Source: an uncultured Bacteroidota bacterium (GTDB lineage: Bacteria; Bacteroidota; Bacteroidia; Flavobacteriales; Flavobacteriaceae). From it: a stretch of 64,000 nucleotides of DNA. The DNA lies in contig CACLQG010000005.1 of NCBI GenBank assembly GCA_902609035.1, forward strand, positions 1 through 64,000, in the 5' to 3' direction. Positions 53,361 to 62,888 of the stretch are shown piece after piece. A program made the position numbers and the translations under genes. The notes beneath the pieces are model-generated. The model was given only the letters and a program-made list of their open reading frames with translations. It was not told the DNA's origin and ran no database searches. The first letter of the stretch is position 1. Each line of letters starts with the position of its first letter.

Positions 53361-54803
53361 ATGAAAAACTTATTATTATTTATAGGATTGATACTGCTAT
53401 CAGATTGTGAAAATCCCGCTACCATGAAATCTGAAAAGACAAAGGCTCCCAATATCATTTATGTTTTAGCCGATGATCTGGGCTACGGAGATCTTGGAGT
53501 TTACGGTCAAAAAAACTTCAAAACGCCCAATGTGGATCGACTGGCCACAGGGGGAATGCGTTTTTTACAACACTATTCTGGCTCCACAGTTTGTGCTCCC
53601 TCACGGTCAGCATTGATGACGGGTCAACACACTGGTCATACATTTATTCGAGGGAACTCGGAAAGAGGTTTTACACTTGAGAATGAAGGGCAATATCCCT
53701 TGGCCCCTGATGTGGTCACCATTGCCAAAGTACTCAAAGAAGCAGGCTACAAAACTGGAGCGTTTGGAAAATGGGGATTGGGATATCCAGGTTCTGAGGG
53801 AGATCCAAATTTTCAAGGGTTTGAAGAATTCTATGGATACAATTGTCAGCGCGTAGCACACAATTATTATCCTACTCACCTTTGGAACAATCAGGTGAAA
53901 GAATTTTTGGAAGGGAATGATGGAAAAACAGCTATTACGTATGCTCCCGAATTAATCCACCAAAAAGCTTTGTCCTTTTTGGAAGAAAATAAAAAAGTTC
54001 CTTTTTTTATGTTTTATCCTTCTGTAATTCCTCATGCCGAACTGGTTGCGCCTGAGGAATATATGGCAAAATACCGTGATAAATATTTACCCGAAAAAAA
54101 ATATGTAAAAAAGGGAGAGGGCTATAGTATCCAAGGCTACAATTCTCAGTATGAAAGTCATGCTGCTTTTGCCGCAATGGTAAGTATTTTGGACCAGCAA
54201 GTAGGTGAAATTATAGATAAGATTGAGGATTTAGGCATTACAGAAAACACATTGATCCTCTTTTCATCCGACAATGGCCCCCACCTAGAAGGAGGAGCTG
54301 ACCCCGATTATTTCAACAGCAATGGGCCATTAAAAGGTTACAAAAGAGATCTCTACGAAGGTGGGATACGTGTTCCTATGATCGCGTATTGGCCTTCAAA
54401 AATTCAGCCCAATTCAACTACCAGTCATATCTCCGCCTTTTGGGACTTCTTCCCTACTGCAATGGAAATTGCAGGTATTAAAAAAAACATGTATGATATT
54501 GATGGCATTTCGTTTTTACCAACTCTATTTGGAAAAGAACAAAAAAACCATGAATACCTCTACTGGGAATTTTTCGAAAGAGGGGGAAGACAAGCTGTAA
54601 GAATGAATGAATGGAAAGCAGTTCGCATGAATATGACCAAAAATGCAGACGCTCCGATTGAACTATACCGGCTGACTAATGACATTGGAGAGCAGAATGA
54701 TTTGGCACAACAATATCCCCAAATAATCGAGAAAATGGACAAAATAATGAGTCAGGCTCACAAATACTCCGAAATATTTTCTTTTAATTACGAAAAAAAA
54801 TAA
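53361..54803 (+). CDS. Arylsulfatase lipoprotein
   Basis: 480 aa S1 sulfatase. Lipoprotein signal with LSDC (C16). IIYVLADDLGYGDLGVYG (~32-49), formylglycine motif CAPSR with C78, GKWGLGYPG, SSDNGPHLEGG and GGIRVPMIAYWP present. Shorter insertion set than the 31-kb enzyme. Hydrolyses sulfate esters in periplasm or at the surface. It faces an AraC-type regulator with 4 bp between stops. Confidence 0.93.
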   Translation: MKNLLLFIGLILLSDCENPATMKSEKTKAPNIIYVLADDLGYGDLGVYGQKNFKTPNVDRLATGGMRFLQHYSGSTVCAPSRSALMTGQHTGHTFIRGNSERGFTLENEGQYPLAPDVVTIAKVLKEAGYKTGAFGKWGLGYPGSEGDPNFQGFEEFYGYNCQRVAHNYYPTHLWNNQVKEFLEGNDGKTAITYAPELIHQKALSFLEENKKVPFFMFYPSVIPHAELVAPEEYMAKYRDKYLPEKKYVKKGEGYSIQGYNSQYESHAAFAAMVSILDQQVGEIIDKIEDLGITENTLILFSSDNGPHLEGGADPDYFNSNGPLKGYKRDLYEGGIRVPMIAYWPSKIQPNSTTSHISAFWDFFPTAMEIAGIKKNMYDIDGISFLPTLFGKEQKNHEYLYWEFFERGGRQAVRMNEWKAVRMNMTKNADAPIELYRLTNDIGEQNDLAQQYPQIIEKMDKIMSQAHKYSEIFSFNYEKK

Positions 54804-54807
54804 GCTT

Positions 54808-55680
54808 CTAATTTTCGATGTCTCGTAACATTTGATCCCGATAGATATTTGGTGTAAGCTGCGTAATCCTTTTAAAATTCCTGAAAAAATTGGAGAGGTT
54901 ATTAAATCCGCTTTCAAAACAAATCGTTTTGACATCATCATCAGTTTGCAAAAGTAATTTGGTCGCATGATTGATTCTATATTCATTCAAAAAAGTGGTA
55001 AATGTCTTATTGGTACTCCTTTTAAAAAACCTACAAAAAGACTGAGGCGTCATAAAAACCTTAGCCGAAATGTCTTCAAGGGCAACTGATTCCATAAAGT
55101 GATCTCTTATGTAATTGAAAATGGTTTTAAGTCTTTTATTTTCCGATGGGCTGCTGATAAAAGCATAGCCCTCAGCATTTAGAATTTGCCTATCTCTCTG
55201 TTTTGCCAAATCGTGAAGAATCTTCAAAAAGGTCAGGAATGCGTCTATCTGAGATTCATATTTTAAACCTTCCATTCGCATTCCAATATCATCTTTAATC
55301 TGTCCGCTGAAAACAATTCCTTTCTTAGACAATTCCAAAAGCTGATTGATTCCTTTTAATTCTTCTAAATCGTTAAAAGCAGACTCAAAAATATCTGGCT
55401 GGAATTGAATGACAATCTCTTTTTGATTTTCCTCTAAGCCAATCGTAAAACCAGTATGAGGGAGATAGGATCCAATCATTATCAAATCTCCATCTTTGTA
55501 ATTTGAAAGGTGAGTGCCTACTTGTCGCTTTCCAACTCCAGTATTAATGTAAACCAACTCAACCTCAGGATGATAGTGCCATTTTATTTTATTGGTGTTT
55601 GGAGAGTGCTTGTCAAAATAAGCACACCTATATGAATGACCAGTATCGGGAGCTATATTTTCAAGATCGGGCTTGATCAT
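54808..55680 (-). CDS. AraC-family transcriptional regulator
   Basis: 290 aa. N-terminal cupin sensor domain (~15-110, WHYHPEVELVYI) and C-terminal double helix-turn-helix (~185-285: LEDISAKVFMTPQSFCRFFK and KTICFESGFNNLSNFFRNFK). Binds DNA and activates genes in response to a small ligand, often a sugar. Its convergent placement with the sulfatase suggests, but does not prove, control of it. ATG start. Confidence 0.92.
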   Translation of the reverse strand: MIKPDLENIAPDTGHSYRCAYFDKHSPNTNKIKWHYHPEVELVYINTGVGKRQVGTHLSNYKDGDLIMIGSYLPHTGFTIGLEENQKEIVIQFQPDIFESAFNDLEELKGINQLLELSKKGIVFSGQIKDDIGMRMEGLKYESQIDAFLTFLKILHDLAKQRDRQILNAEGYAFISSPSENKRLKTIFNYIRDHFMESVALEDISAKVFMTPQSFCRFFKRSTNKTFTTFLNEYRINHATKLLLQTDDDVKTICFESGFNNLSNFFRNFKRITQLTPNIYRDQMLRDIEN

Positions 55681-55891
55681 ACCTTTAATCTATTTTTAAA
55701 AGTAAAAAAAATGTTATTAAGTAAACTATAAAAAAATAAAGTTATTTTAAAAGTAAATTATTCGCATTCCAAATAAAAATTTTATTAATAAATCTCATTT
55801 TAATTGTTTAATTTTTTTACATTTCTCAATTTAGAGTTATTATATTTTAATATTGATATCTTTACATTTGCCTAAACTATTCTAGTTAAAA

Positions 55892-56248
55892 ATGAATAAT
55901 ACTGACAGAGCATCTATTTTCATCGTTTGCCTGTTTTATGTCGTTACATTTTCTTGTGGATATTTTATTCATCAAACCTTTCTTAATGAGAAGCAGAGTC
56001 AAGCGGAACGTCTAATTTTAACAATCAATAGCGATGATATTGATTCTGAAAAAAATAGTATAGTTGTTTATGAAGATAACGGAAGTTCCAAACCTGTTAA
56101 AAAAATTCATAATACCAGCTCCATTTTAGCAATTTCTTCAATCTATGAGGATAATGGATATCAATTGGAATACATCAGCGAATTTCTAAAAAAAGTGATG
56201 GATCAAGATGTAATTGTTACCCGTATTTGGTTTTCAAAAAAGAAATAA
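55892..56248 (+). CDS. Small membrane-anchored hypothetical protein
   Basis: 118 aa: N-terminal membrane helix (~9-29, with one Cys) and a soluble C-terminal part ending FLKKVMDQDVIVTRIWFSKKK. No family recognised. ATG start. A 30-codon hydrophobic ORF begins right after its stop, so the two may be a pair. Confidence 0.5.
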   Translation: MNNTDRASIFIVCLFYVVTFSCGYFIHQTFLNEKQSQAERLILTINSDDIDSEKNSIVVYEDNGSSKPVKKIHNTSSILAISSIYEDNGYQLEYISEFLKKVMDQDVIVTRIWFSKKK

Positions 56249-56341
56249 ATGGGTTACTTTCTGCAAAATATCATTATATACTCAGTCATTGTTTTTTTAC
56301 TTTTTTTGCTCTACAAAGCAATTAAGGATATGAAAAAATAG
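56249..56341 (+). CDS. 30-aa membrane peptide
   Basis: ATG 56249 directly follows the previous TAA. The peptide starts MGYFLQNIII, has one membrane helix (~7-23) and a basic end YKAIKDMKK. The layout is that of CcoQ-like or other single-span small proteins, but no oxidase genes are near. Too short for usual gene finders. Confidence 0.4.
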   Translation: MGYFLQNIIIYSVIVFLLFLLYKAIKDMKK

Positions 56342-56389
56342 GTCCTTTACATTCCAAAAAAATACTTATAATCTTTAAACTAATTATCT

Positions 56390-56806
56390 TTGAAAAAAAA
56401 TAAGTTGAAAAGTAAAAAGCCAGATCAAGTTGTTTGGGATGATGATCAAGAGAAATACATTGCTCGCCTCCTTCCCTTTGCTGCTCAGACCAGCGGACCC
56501 GTAATAAAGATTCCCAATGTAGATGCCTTCAAGCAGAAAGGAGTTGAAAAAGTATCTAAACAGTTGCAAACAGAATTAGAAGAGCTACAGAATAAAATCA
56601 AAGATTTTGTAAAATCTGCAAATGATACTCAAAAAGTATATACTGCTAAATTCAAATTTGAACCCTTGGTGGGTGAAACTTATTTTCTATACGAAGGGAA
56701 GAACGAACGCTATCTATCATTGATCTCTCCCGATCAATGGAACAAAAAATTTCTAGGAGCATTTCGTCTTAGTTCAGAATACAAATGGGAAAGAATTGAA
56801 TTGTAA
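56390..56806 (+). CDS. DUF2452 domain protein
   Basis: 138 aa. N-terminal PDQVVWDDDQEKYIARLLPF and PVIKIPNVDAFK, then a helical part, then FEPLVGETYFLYE and the C-terminal LGAFRLSSEYKWERI are typical of this Bacteroidota family. Function unknown. TTG start at 56390; no ATG fits. Converges with the CAP gene. Confidence 0.85.
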   Translation: MKKNKLKSKKPDQVVWDDDQEKYIARLLPFAAQTSGPVIKIPNVDAFKQKGVEKVSKQLQTELEELQNKIKDFVKSANDTQKVYTAKFKFEPLVGETYFLYEGKNERYLSLISPDQWNKKFLGAFRLSSEYKWERIEL

Positions 56807-56807
56807 G

Positions 56808-57335
56808 CTAACGAAAATTTTGCGTCCCAAAGCCCATTCCCTTTTTATCAAAATACAATCCTACTCCCATGTAGGTATAGTCTCCTAATATATTTTTGTA
56901 ATGGAGAGGACTATTCTTCCATCCGTTCACCATACAGGCTGCTAAACTTTCTGACGTTCGTGTGTCGCCACATCCTATTACATTTTCAAACCAAGGCGTC
57001 TTAGCAATATTTTCAGATATACCCTGAAATTGATTCCCCTTTCTTACCCAAGCCTTTAGCTTAAATTTTTCGGCCCGCTCAACCGGATTTCTTCCCAAAT
57101 GATCCACATGAGCATAAAAATTATATTTTACCATATTTTCGCTATGAACTTGTGCCAAATTCATCAAGGAATCCAGTGACTTCAATTTTGGTAACCCCTT
57201 ATCCAATCTTAAATCATTTGTTTTTTCAAAAATTAAATTACGGATTTCATTCAAATCTTGTTGAGCAAAACAAGCGCCAAGAGAAAAAAAGGTCCAAAAG
57301 AGTGAAAAACACCAATTAATGTAGCAATTTCTCAT
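56808..57335 (-). CDS. CAP (SCP) domain protein, exported
   Basis: 175 aa from ATG 57335 (an earlier start at 57359 is possible). Signal peptide ends CFAQ. CAP domain with SLDSLMNLAQVHSENMVKYN, FYAHVDHLGRNPVERA and MVNGWKNSPLHYKNIL: the conserved His/Glu cavity residues appear present. Secreted; biochemical role of bacterial CAP proteins is unclear. Divergent from rbfA by 55 bp. Confidence 0.88.
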   Translation of the reverse strand: MRNCYINWCFSLFWTFFSLGACFAQQDLNEIRNLIFEKTNDLRLDKGLPKLKSLDSLMNLAQVHSENMVKYNFYAHVDHLGRNPVERAEKFKLKAWVRKGNQFQGISENIAKTPWFENVIGCGDTRTSESLAACMVNGWKNSPLHYKNILGDYTYMGVGLYFDKKGMGFGTQNFR

Positions 57336-57390
57336 AATTTCAAAAATAACAATTATCACTTGGAATGCCTACTTTTGTGAATAATAGTGT

Positions 57391-57777
57391 ATGGAAGAAT
57401 CACCAAGACAAAGAAAAATAGCTACTGCTCTCCAACAGGAACTAGCTGCCATGCTTCAAGAAGAAATTCGAAATCAAGGAGTTTCCAGCCTTATACTATC
57501 AATTACCAAGGTAGATGTGACTTTTGACCTGTCTTTAGCCAAAGTTTACCTGAGTATTTTTCCAAAAGATAAAGCAGAAAATTATTTGAAAGGGATTAAA
57601 GAAAACCTTTCACAGATCAAACACGATATGTCCCAAAGAATGAAAAGTCAATTGCGCCGGATGCCCCATTTTTCTTTTTATATCGATGATTCACTGGACT
57701 ATTTAGAGGGCATTGAAAAAGCATTGAATCAGCCCGAAAATCCGATTGATAACTCCAAAAACCATTCGAATAGTTAA
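57391..57777 (+). CDS. rbfA: Ribosome-binding factor A
   Basis: 128 aa KH-like protein that binds the 30S subunit during 16S 5'-end maturation. MEESPRQRKIATALQQELAA, ITKVDVTFDLSLAKVYLSIF and MKSQLRRMPHFSFYIDDSLD, then YLEGIEKAL, are typical. ATG start. Followed after 10 bp by a permease gene, a common flavobacterial pair. Confidence 0.95.
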   Translation: MEESPRQRKIATALQQELAAMLQEEIRNQGVSSLILSITKVDVTFDLSLAKVYLSIFPKDKAENYLKGIKENLSQIKHDMSQRMKSQLRRMPHFSFYIDDSLDYLEGIEKALNQPENPIDNSKNHSNS

Positions 57778-57787
57778 AAAATAATTT

Positions 57788-58975
57788 ATGCCAGTAGTAC
57801 TGAAAATTGCTAGTCGCTATTTTTTTTCGAAGAATGACCAAACAGTAATCAATAGAATCAATTCAATTGCTATGCTGGTAATCATTGTGGCCAGTGCTGC
57901 CCTGATGATTGTTTTGAGTGCTTTTGCGGGGCTGAAAGACCTTGGATTGTCTTTTTCCAATGTTTTTGACCCTGACTTTAGGGTTGAAGCATCACAAGGG
58001 AAAACGATAGCCTTGGACAGCTTTCAACTAAGTCAATTAATGACTTTGGAAACTATAGAGGCCTTTAGCCCTATATTGGAAGAAAAGGTTTTCCTTTCTT
58101 TTAAAGATAAAAATCAAGTGGCCTACCTCAAAGGAGTAGGACAAGATTACCTTTCCGTCATTCCCATCGATTCGCTGGTAACTGTTGGCGAGTGGTTAGT
58201 GCCTGACTCCGATGTAATTGTAGCAGGGTACGGAATCGGAACAGGTATGGACCTTGGCGTATACGACTATGTTTCCTCACTCAACATTAGTGTACCTAGA
58301 AAAAAACTAAATAGTAATTTAAGACAAAATCCGTTTTTTACCCATCAAGCCATGACTATTGGTTTGTATCAAATCAGTGAGGATATTGATAAAAAATACA
58401 TCTTTAGCAACTTGGATTTTGCCCGTGATTTACTGCAATATCCGAAAAATATTTTTTCTTCCATTGAAATTAAGACTTCCCCAAATGTAAATGCAAGAAG
58501 TCTGAAAATTAAAATTCATGAAATCCTTGGAGATTCTGTCGAGATCAAAGACAGAGTTCAACTGAATAACGCCTTTTACAAAATGCTTAACACGGAACAC
58601 TTGGCAATTTATCTAATATTTACCTTAGTGCTAATAATTGCGCTTTTCAATGTAGTAGGAGCATTGGTAATGATGATTTTGGAAAAAAAATCCCAAATGA
58701 AAATTCTTAGAACGATTGGAATGACTCAACAAAACCTCCGTCAAACATTTTTTCTGTTAGGTATGATGATTATTTTAATTGGTGGAGGTATTGGTCTGGT
58801 TCTATCTTCAATGGTTGTGCTGACACAACAATGGATACCCTTTATTTATGTTCCCGGAACATCTCTACCATATCCAGTAAAGTGGGAATTGGAAAATTTG
58901 ATCTTAGTGATCACAACACTTCTTGTTCTGGGTGGTGTAGCATCTGCGTGGGCAAGTAGAGGGGTATATCGATAG
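57788..58975 (+). CDS. ABC-transporter permease of the LolC/E-FtsX-MacB type
   Basis: 395 aa. N-terminal membrane helix (~24-48), a large periplasmic domain (~50-265) and three C-terminal helices (~275-300, 320-345, 365-388): the FtsX/MacB fold. LKGVGQDYLSVIPI and KKSQMKILRTIGMTQQNLRQ match LolC/E-type permeases of lipoprotein release. The ATPase is not in the window. ATG start, 10 bp after rbfA. Confidence 0.85.
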   Translation: MPVVLKIASRYFFSKNDQTVINRINSIAMLVIIVASAALMIVLSAFAGLKDLGLSFSNVFDPDFRVEASQGKTIALDSFQLSQLMTLETIEAFSPILEEKVFLSFKDKNQVAYLKGVGQDYLSVIPIDSLVTVGEWLVPDSDVIVAGYGIGTGMDLGVYDYVSSLNISVPRKKLNSNLRQNPFFTHQAMTIGLYQISEDIDKKYIFSNLDFARDLLQYPKNIFSSIEIKTSPNVNARSLKIKIHEILGDSVEIKDRVQLNNAFYKMLNTEHLAIYLIFTLVLIIALFNVVGALVMMILEKKSQMKILRTIGMTQQNLRQTFFLLGMMIILIGGGIGLVLSSMVVLTQQWIPFIYVPGTSLPYPVKWELENLILVITTLLVLGGVASAWASRGVYR

Positions 58976-58978
58976 ATT

Positions 58979-59971
58979 TTAAACCCATACAGGTTCTGCC
59001 ACCTCCTCTAAAATACGATTGAAGGTATCAAAGACATCGTTGGGATGATTGGCAGTAACCATTGCAGTTTTGTAAGTTTTGAAATTGGGAATATCCTTAA
59101 AATAATTAGTGTAATGACGACGAGTTTCCAAAACACCCAACACTTCTCCTTTCCATGCAATGGACATCTCTAGGTGCCTTTTAGCAACGGCTACTCTATC
59201 TTTTAAAGTTGGTGGTTCACAATGGGTTCCATTATCAAAGTAATATTTGACTTGGTTAAAAAACCACGGATTGCCAATACTAGCTCTTCCAATCATAGCT
59301 CCATCTAAACCATATCGATTTCGCATTTCCAAGGCCCGCTCCGGACTGTTAACATCGCCATTCCCAAAAACGGGAATGTGCATTCTAGGGTTATTTTTTA
59401 CATCGGCAATAGGTTTCCAGTCAGCATCACCCTTATACATTTGAGCCCTTGTCCTTCCGTGAATAGAAATGGCTTTGGCGCCAGCGTCTTGGAGTCGCTC
59501 TGCTACCTCTACAATCCTAATGGATTCATGGTCCCAGCCCAAACGGGTTTTAATCGTCAAGGGCAAAGAGGTGTGTTTTGCCATTTCAGCAGTAAGTTTA
59601 ACCATAAGCGGAATGTCCCTCAGAATACCTGCCCCTGCACCTTTGCTCACAACTTTTTTGACAGGACAGCCAAAGTTGATGTCGATGATATCAGGTTTGG
59701 AAACTTCAACAATCTCAACAGAGCGCAACATTGAGTCCAAATTGGCACCAAAAATTTGGATGCCTACGGGTCGTTCCTTTTCGTAAATGTCCAATTTTTG
59801 AACACTTTTCGCAACATCGCGAATCAATCCTTCACTCGAAACGAACTCGGTGTAAACAACGTCTGCTCCGTTTTCCTTACACAAAGCTCTAAAAGGCGGG
59901 TCGCTGACATCCTCCATGGGCGCCAATAATAAAGGAAAGTCTCCTAACGATATGTCACCGATTTTAACCAC
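58979..59971 (-). CDS. dusB: tRNA-dihydrouridine synthase (DusB type)
   Basis: 330 aa FMN enzyme that reduces uridines in the tRNA D-loop. LLLAPMEDVSDPPFRALC (flavin/substrate loop), INFGCPVKKV with active Cys102, KTRLGWDHES, ISIHGRTRAQMYKG and FGNGDVNSPERA. GTG start. Converges with the permease gene, 3 bp apart. Confidence 0.94.
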   Translation of the reverse strand: MVKIGDISLGDFPLLLAPMEDVSDPPFRALCKENGADVVYTEFVSSEGLIRDVAKSVQKLDIYEKERPVGIQIFGANLDSMLRSVEIVEVSKPDIIDINFGCPVKKVVSKGAGAGILRDIPLMVKLTAEMAKHTSLPLTIKTRLGWDHESIRIVEVAERLQDAGAKAISIHGRTRAQMYKGDADWKPIADVKNNPRMHIPVFGNGDVNSPERALEMRNRYGLDGAMIGRASIGNPWFFNQVKYYFDNGTHCEPPTLKDRVAVAKRHLEMSIAWKGEVLGVLETRRHYTNYFKDIPNFKTYKTAMVTANHPNDVFDTFNRILEEVAEPVWV

Positions 59972-60020
59972 TAGAATTTTTTTTTACAAAATTAGCAAAA
60001 TCCTTAAGGATATACCGCTT

Positions 60021-60890
60021 TTATTCTAAACCAAAAGTATTTACAATATTTTGGTCAAAATCAGCATCCCAAATTTCGGCGACTGATCCATCTTTGAGAT
60101 AATAAATCCGAGGGGGGGAATCGCCTATTAAATCAAAAAAAGTGTTGACATTGATAAAGGTGTAAGGAGAAGAAGATTGCGTTAAATTTTCAAAGCCTTC
60201 TACGGTGGTAGATCCCTCCCGATAAAAAAGCACATACAGCTCTGGAAAGTTCTCGTATTTTCTCTGCAACTCTCCTATTGCTGAAGCTGCCTCTTGGCAG
60301 TGCTCACAATCCAAATTGAAAACGGCAATTAGGTTTTCTCCAGAAGAAAGATCTACCCTTCCTTTGGGCTCAAAATTGGTAAAAGATTCGAAAGGAAAAT
60401 CCTCATGGTTGGGCATGGGTAAAAACAACCACATACTCAAAATGGTGACTCCCATGACCCCTACAGGTATAATTTTGGAAATACTTTTGGTTTGAATAGT
60501 TTTATAAATGACAAAAGCAAACGCCAACATGACTAAATTTTTGATAATGGATTGCTCTGGCGTCATGGAGATCATCTCGCCGAAACAACCACAATTTTCA
60601 TTGTCTCCTATAGACCATAAGTAGATCAAATGAGCAGTAAAACCTCCCAACAGCAAAAAAGTAAATTGCATCAATTGTTTAAGATAGAAAGGTAAGAGTA
60701 TCAAAAACCCTAATGCAAATTCTAGTCCTATAAAAAACCGCGCCATATGTCCAGCAAAGACTCTACTCGTGGCCAAGCCTTGGTCCATTAAAGTGATTTC
60801 AAAAAACCCAGGACCCACTGCCTTAGTATAGGCTGAAAATATAAAAGTGATACCCAGTAGTATCTGCAATACTTTAGAAAAAATTTTCAT
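60021..60890 (-). CDS. DoxX/MauE-type membrane protein with thioredoxin-like C-terminus (BT_3928-like)
   Basis: 289 aa. Four to five membrane helices (residues ~5-165) with ENCGCFG between helices, as in MauE/VKOR-like quinone-linked proteins, followed by a periplasmic thioredoxin-like part (~185-289) having LDCEHCQEA, a CxxC motif. Suggests thiol-disulfide exchange across the inner membrane. Matches the BT_3928 family plan. ATG start. Divergent from lepA by 99 bp. Confidence 0.82.
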   Translation of the reverse strand: MKIFSKVLQILLGITFIFSAYTKAVGPGFFEITLMDQGLATSRVFAGHMARFFIGLEFALGFLILLPFYLKQLMQFTFLLLGGFTAHLIYLWSIGDNENCGCFGEMISMTPEQSIIKNLVMLAFAFVIYKTIQTKSISKIIPVGVMGVTILSMWLFLPMPNHEDFPFESFTNFEPKGRVDLSSGENLIAVFNLDCEHCQEAASAIGELQRKYENFPELYVLFYREGSTTVEGFENLTQSSSPYTFINVNTFFDLIGDSPPRIYYLKDGSVAEIWDADFDQNIVNTFGLE

Positions 60891-60989
60891 TTGGTAGAGA
60901 ATTATAATCTAAAAGTAACTTTTCTGAGCTAAACAAAAAAGCTAGATTTCAAAATAAGTATCTTTATAGCAGCAGAGGAAAATGCGCGG

Positions 60990-62786
60990 ATGAAACACAT
61001 TAGAAATTTTTGCATAATCGCCCATATCGACCATGGGAAAAGCACCCTTGCGGATCGCTTGCTGGATTTTACGGGCGCTGTTACTTCAAGAGAAAAACAG
61101 GAGCAGTTATTGGACAATATGGATTTGGAGCGCGAAAGAGGGATCACCATCAAATCTCACGCGATCCAGATGGAATATCAATATGAGGGAGAGCAGTATA
61201 TTTTTAACCTCATTGATACCCCAGGACACGTAGATTTTTCATATGAAGTCTCCCGATCTATTGCTGCCTGTGAAGGTGCTCTATTGGTAGTAGACGCAGC
61301 CCAAAGCATTCAAGCCCAAACCATTTCCAACCTTTATCTTGCACTTGAAAATGACCTAGAGATCATTCCTGTTCTTAATAAAATAGACCTTCCTTCTGCC
61401 AACTCTGAAGAAGTGACTGACGATATCGTTGACCTATTGGATTGTGATGCGGAAGAGATCATTCCTGCTTCTGCAAAAACAGGCTTGGGAATCAAAGACA
61501 TAATAGAAGCAATTATCCAACGTATTCCTCCTCCAAAAGGAAAACCCGACGCGCCTCTACAGGCTTTGATTTTTGATTCAATTTACAATCCTTTTCGTGG
61601 GGTAGAAACCTATTTCAGGGTCATCAACGGCGAAATCCAAAAGGGACAAAAAATACAATTCGTTGCTACTGGGAAAAATTACTTTGCAGACGAAATTGGA
61701 ACACTTAAACTTAAACAAGAGCCCAAAAAAATAATTGGAACTGGTGATGTTGGATACCTTATCACAGGAATCAAAGAAGCCAAAGAAGTTAAAGTAGGAG
61801 ACACACTTACAGGTACAGACAATCCTACCCAAGAGATTATCGAAGGTTTTGAAGAGGTCAAACCAATGGTTTTCGCAGGAATTTATCCCGTCGATACAGA
61901 AGACTATGAAGAACTACGCGCCAGTATGGAAAAGTTACAGCTCAACGATGCCTCCCTAGTTTTTACACTAGAAAGTTCTGCAGCATTAGGCTTTGGTTTC
62001 CGCTGTGGATTCCTTGGAATGCTCCACTTGGAAATTATTCAAGAAAGACTGGAACGAGAGTTCAATATGATAGTGATTACCACAGTTCCCAATGTGTCAT
62101 ATCATGCCTACACCAAGAGAAACCCTAATGAGATAGTCATGGTCAACAATCCATCTGACCTCCCAAACCTCTCTTATTTGGACCGTGTAGAGGAACCTTA
62201 CATTAAAGCATCCATCATTACAAAATCGGATTTTGTTGGGAATGTAATGTCCCTTTGTATTGAAAAACGCGGGGTCATCACAAATCAGACATACCTAACA
62301 ACAGAACGGGTAGAGTTGAATTTTGATATGCCCTTAGCTGAGATAGTTTTTGATTTTTACGACCGCTTGAAAACCGTTTCAAAAGGCTACGCTTCCTTTG
62401 ACTATTCCCCCATCGGCATGCGCCCCTCAAAGTTGGTTAAAGTAGATATTCTATTGAACGCAAACCCTGTAGACGCCCTTTCTGCTTTGATTCATTCGGA
62501 AAACGCCTATACCATTGGTAAAAAAATGTGTGAGAAGCTGAGAGAACTAATCCCAAGGCAACAATTTGACATTCCCGTTCAAGCAGCCATTGGTGCCAAA
62601 ATCATTTCTCGAGAGACCATAAAGGCGCTGCGGAAGGACGTTACCGCCAAATGTTATGGAGGTGACATAACCCGTAAGCGTAAACTACTTGAAAAACAAA
62701 AAAAGGGGAAAAAGAAAATGCGACAGGTGGGGAGTGTAGAAATTCCACAACAGGCTTTTATGGCGGTTCTTAAATTGAACGATTAG
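60990..62786 (+). CDS. lepA: Elongation factor 4 (LepA)
   Basis: 598 aa translational GTPase that back-translocates or relieves stalled ribosomes. G1 AHIDHGKST (11-19), G3 [10 protein letters not shown]4 NKIDLPSA, domains II-V, and the LepA-specific C-terminal domain ([22 protein letters not shown] signature, here [20 protein letters not shown]). ATG start with GAGGAAAAT 9 bp upstream. Highly conserved length. Confidence 0.98.
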   Translation: MKHIRNFCIIAHIDHGKSTLADRLLDFTGAVTSREKQEQLLDNMDLERERGITIKSHAIQMEYQYEGEQYIFNLIDTPGHVDFSYEVSRSIAACEGALLVVDAAQSIQAQTISNLYLALENDLEIIPVLNKIDLPSANSEEVTDDIVDLLDCDAEEIIPASAKTGLGIKDIIEAIIQRIPPPKGKPDAPLQALIFDSIYNPFRGVETYFRVINGEIQKGQKIQFVATGKNYFADEIGTLKLKQEPKKIIGTGDVGYLITGIKEAKEVKVGDTLTGTDNPTQEIIEGFEEVKPMVFAGIYPVDTEDYEELRASMEKLQLNDASLVFTLESSAALGFGFRCGFLGMLHLEIIQERLEREFNMIVITTVPNVSYHAYTKRNPNEIVMVNNPSDLPNLSYLDRVEEPYIKASIITKSDFVGNVMSLCIEKRGVITNQTYLTTERVELNFDMPLAEIVFDFYDRLKTVSKGYASFDYSPIGMRPSKLVKVDILLNANPVDALSALIHSENAYTIGKKMCEKLRELIPRQQFDIPVQAAIGAKIISRETIKALRKDVTAKCYGGDITRKRKLLEKQKKGKKKMRQVGSVEIPQQAFMAVLKLND

Positions 62787-62803
62787 CCTCTTCACCAAGC
62801 TAC

Positions 62804-62838
62804 CCGCTGCAAATTGAATTAACTACTCTTTGCTGCGG
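62804..62838 (+). terminator. Possible hairpin after lepA
   Basis: CCGCTGCAAA and TTTGCTGCGG pair with one mismatch around a 15-nt loop; the following T stretch is short (ATTTTGATTTA), so termination is uncertain. Confidence 0.3.
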
Positions 62839-62888
62839 TGATTTTGATTTAGTGACTTAAAAAGATACTTTTATAGGAAACCCTCACA

